Of a DNA stretch of 6,476 nt, positions 6,181-6,476 are shown piece by piece. Position numbers and translations under genes: made by a program. The first letter of the stretch is position 1; every line of letters starts with the position of its first letter. Location: assembly GCA_964420145.1 (NCBI GenBank), contig CAYQRB010000039.1, positions 1 through 6,476 of the forward strand. Direction: 5' to 3'. Origin of the DNA: JAJTYI01 sp964420145 (GTDB lineage: Bacteria; Patescibacteriota; Dojkabacteria; B142; OLB20). A model generated the notes under the pieces. That model was not told the origin of the DNA and searched no databases. It saw only the letters and a list, made by a program, of their open reading frames with translations.

Positions 6181-6186
6181 TATAAT
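6181..6186 (+). promoter_or_regulatory. -10-like TATAAT upstream of the recombinase
   Basis: A perfect TATAAT lies 13 nt before the ATG at 6200. No TTGACA-like element is found at the usual 16-18 bp upstream spacing, and the extended -10 TG is one base out of register (TGAG before the box). If used, transcription would begin about 7 nt before the start codon, giving a nearly leaderless mRNA, which would fit the lack of Shine-Dalgarno sites. In AT-rich DNA such boxes also occur by chance. Confidence 0.25.
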
Positions 6187-6199
6187 CTATCTTATATTG

Positions 6200-6476
6200 A
6201 TGAAGGGGCAAAGAGAGAAGGAAAATAAAGCTAATCTAGTTTATAAATCTGAATTTTTAAATTCGCTGATAAGTAATAATTATAGCGATAAAACAGTATT
6301 AAGTTATGCCCGTGATTTGGATGCTTTTGAAAATTTTCTTCATCTTCGAGGTTTAAGTTTCAAAAATATAAATAAACGCGTAATCGATGACTATAAGGGG
6401 TTATTGTTAAGTACGGATCATTTATCGATCTTTAAAATCCAGTTTTACTCCCCTAGTGGATCTAATTATGAGGAAG
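6200..6476 (+). CDS. Tyrosine recombinase (XerC/XerD type), N-terminal part
   Basis: The gene enters from an ATG at 6200 and is still open at the window edge after 92 codons, so the catalytic domain with the R-H-R-Y residues is not visible. After a charged N-terminus (MKGQREKENK), residues about 15-70 form the SAM-like core-binding domain of phage-integrase/Xer proteins: FLNSLISNNYSDKTVLSYARDLDAF is read across 19-43, followed by FLHLRGLSF and INKRVIDDYKGLLL. In Xer proteins the next helix (S-x-x-T-I-N-R-R-L-S-A) usually follows soon after; here residues 71-92 (STDHLSIFKIQF, then YSPSGSNYEE) look like an insertion or diverged linker. Xer recombinases act in pairs, or singly, at dif to resolve chromosome dimers, which fits the neighbouring ruv genes. 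A phage or transposon integrase cannot be excluded, but no other mobile genes are seen. An in-frame TTG at 6176 is a less likely start. Confidence 0.8.
   Translation, partial: MKGQREKENKANLVYKSEFLNSLISNNYSDKTVLSYARDLDAFENFLHLRGLSFKNINKRVIDDYKGLLLSTDHLSIFKIQFYSPSGSNYEE

Noticed and set aside
6006..6476. Mobile element or integration site around the recombinase
   Set aside because: No inverted or direct repeats, tRNA gene, or phage or transposase genes are visible; the recombinase looks like housekeeping Xer, although its catalytic half is outside the window.
1..6476. CRISPR array, tRNA, rRNA or riboswitch
   Set aside because: No regularly spaced repeats, no cloverleaf or CCA-ended structure and no conserved RNA core were seen, and almost all bases are occupied by protein-coding genes.

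Overview
The window is a compact, AT-rich bacterial stretch in which every supported gene lies on the + strand. Most genes touch or overlap: 26 nt between lspA and rluD, 38 nt (or 11 nt with a later start) between rluD and the LCP-like gene, gaps of 3 and 17 nt around yebC, 11 nt between ruvC and ruvA, an ATGA junction between ruvA and ruvB, and a 1-nt junction between ruvB and the membrane gene. The combination of low GC, almost no Shine-Dalgarno sequences, an LCP protein with a LytR_C tail, diverged but complete RuvA/B/C, and a multi-TM orphan after ruvB suggests a member of the Candidate Phyla Radiation (Patescibacteria; a Microgenomates, Katanobacteria or Dojkabacteria type lineage is plausible). 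This placement is an inference from protein flavour, not a computed one. TGA is used as a stop (lspA, ruvA), so the code is the standard bacterial one and not the TGA=Gly code of Gracilibacteria/Absconditabacteria.

Layout: 1-146, 3' end of lspA (lipoprotein signal peptidase); 121-1050, RluA/RluD-family 23S rRNA pseudouridine synthase; 1013-2308, membrane-anchored LytR-CpsA-Psr-like protein with a LytR_C domain whose usual LCP arginines appear to be missing; 2312-3103, YebC/PmpR/TACO1-family protein; 3121-3618 ruvC, 3608-4189 ruvA and 4186-5178 ruvB, the full Holliday-junction branch-migration and resolution set; 5178-6005, a protein of about nine membrane segments and unknown function, translationally coupled to ruvB; 6006-6199, a 194-nt spacer with two weak hairpins, a doubtful 38-codon ORF and a -10-like TATAAT; 6200-6476, the N-terminal part of a XerC/XerD-type tyrosine recombinase that runs off the window.

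The genes fall into two themes. The first is envelope and translation housekeeping (lspA, rluD, LCP-like, yebC). The second is chromosome recombination (ruvC-ruvA-ruvB, then xer). RuvAB would migrate and RuvC cut Holliday junctions. A Xer recombinase would resolve the chromosome dimers that such crossovers create, so its position next to the ruv genes makes functional sense. I saw no mobile element, CRISPR array, tRNA or rRNA. The least explained items are the ruvB-coupled membrane protein, the degenerate LCP domain and the 6006-6199 spacer.
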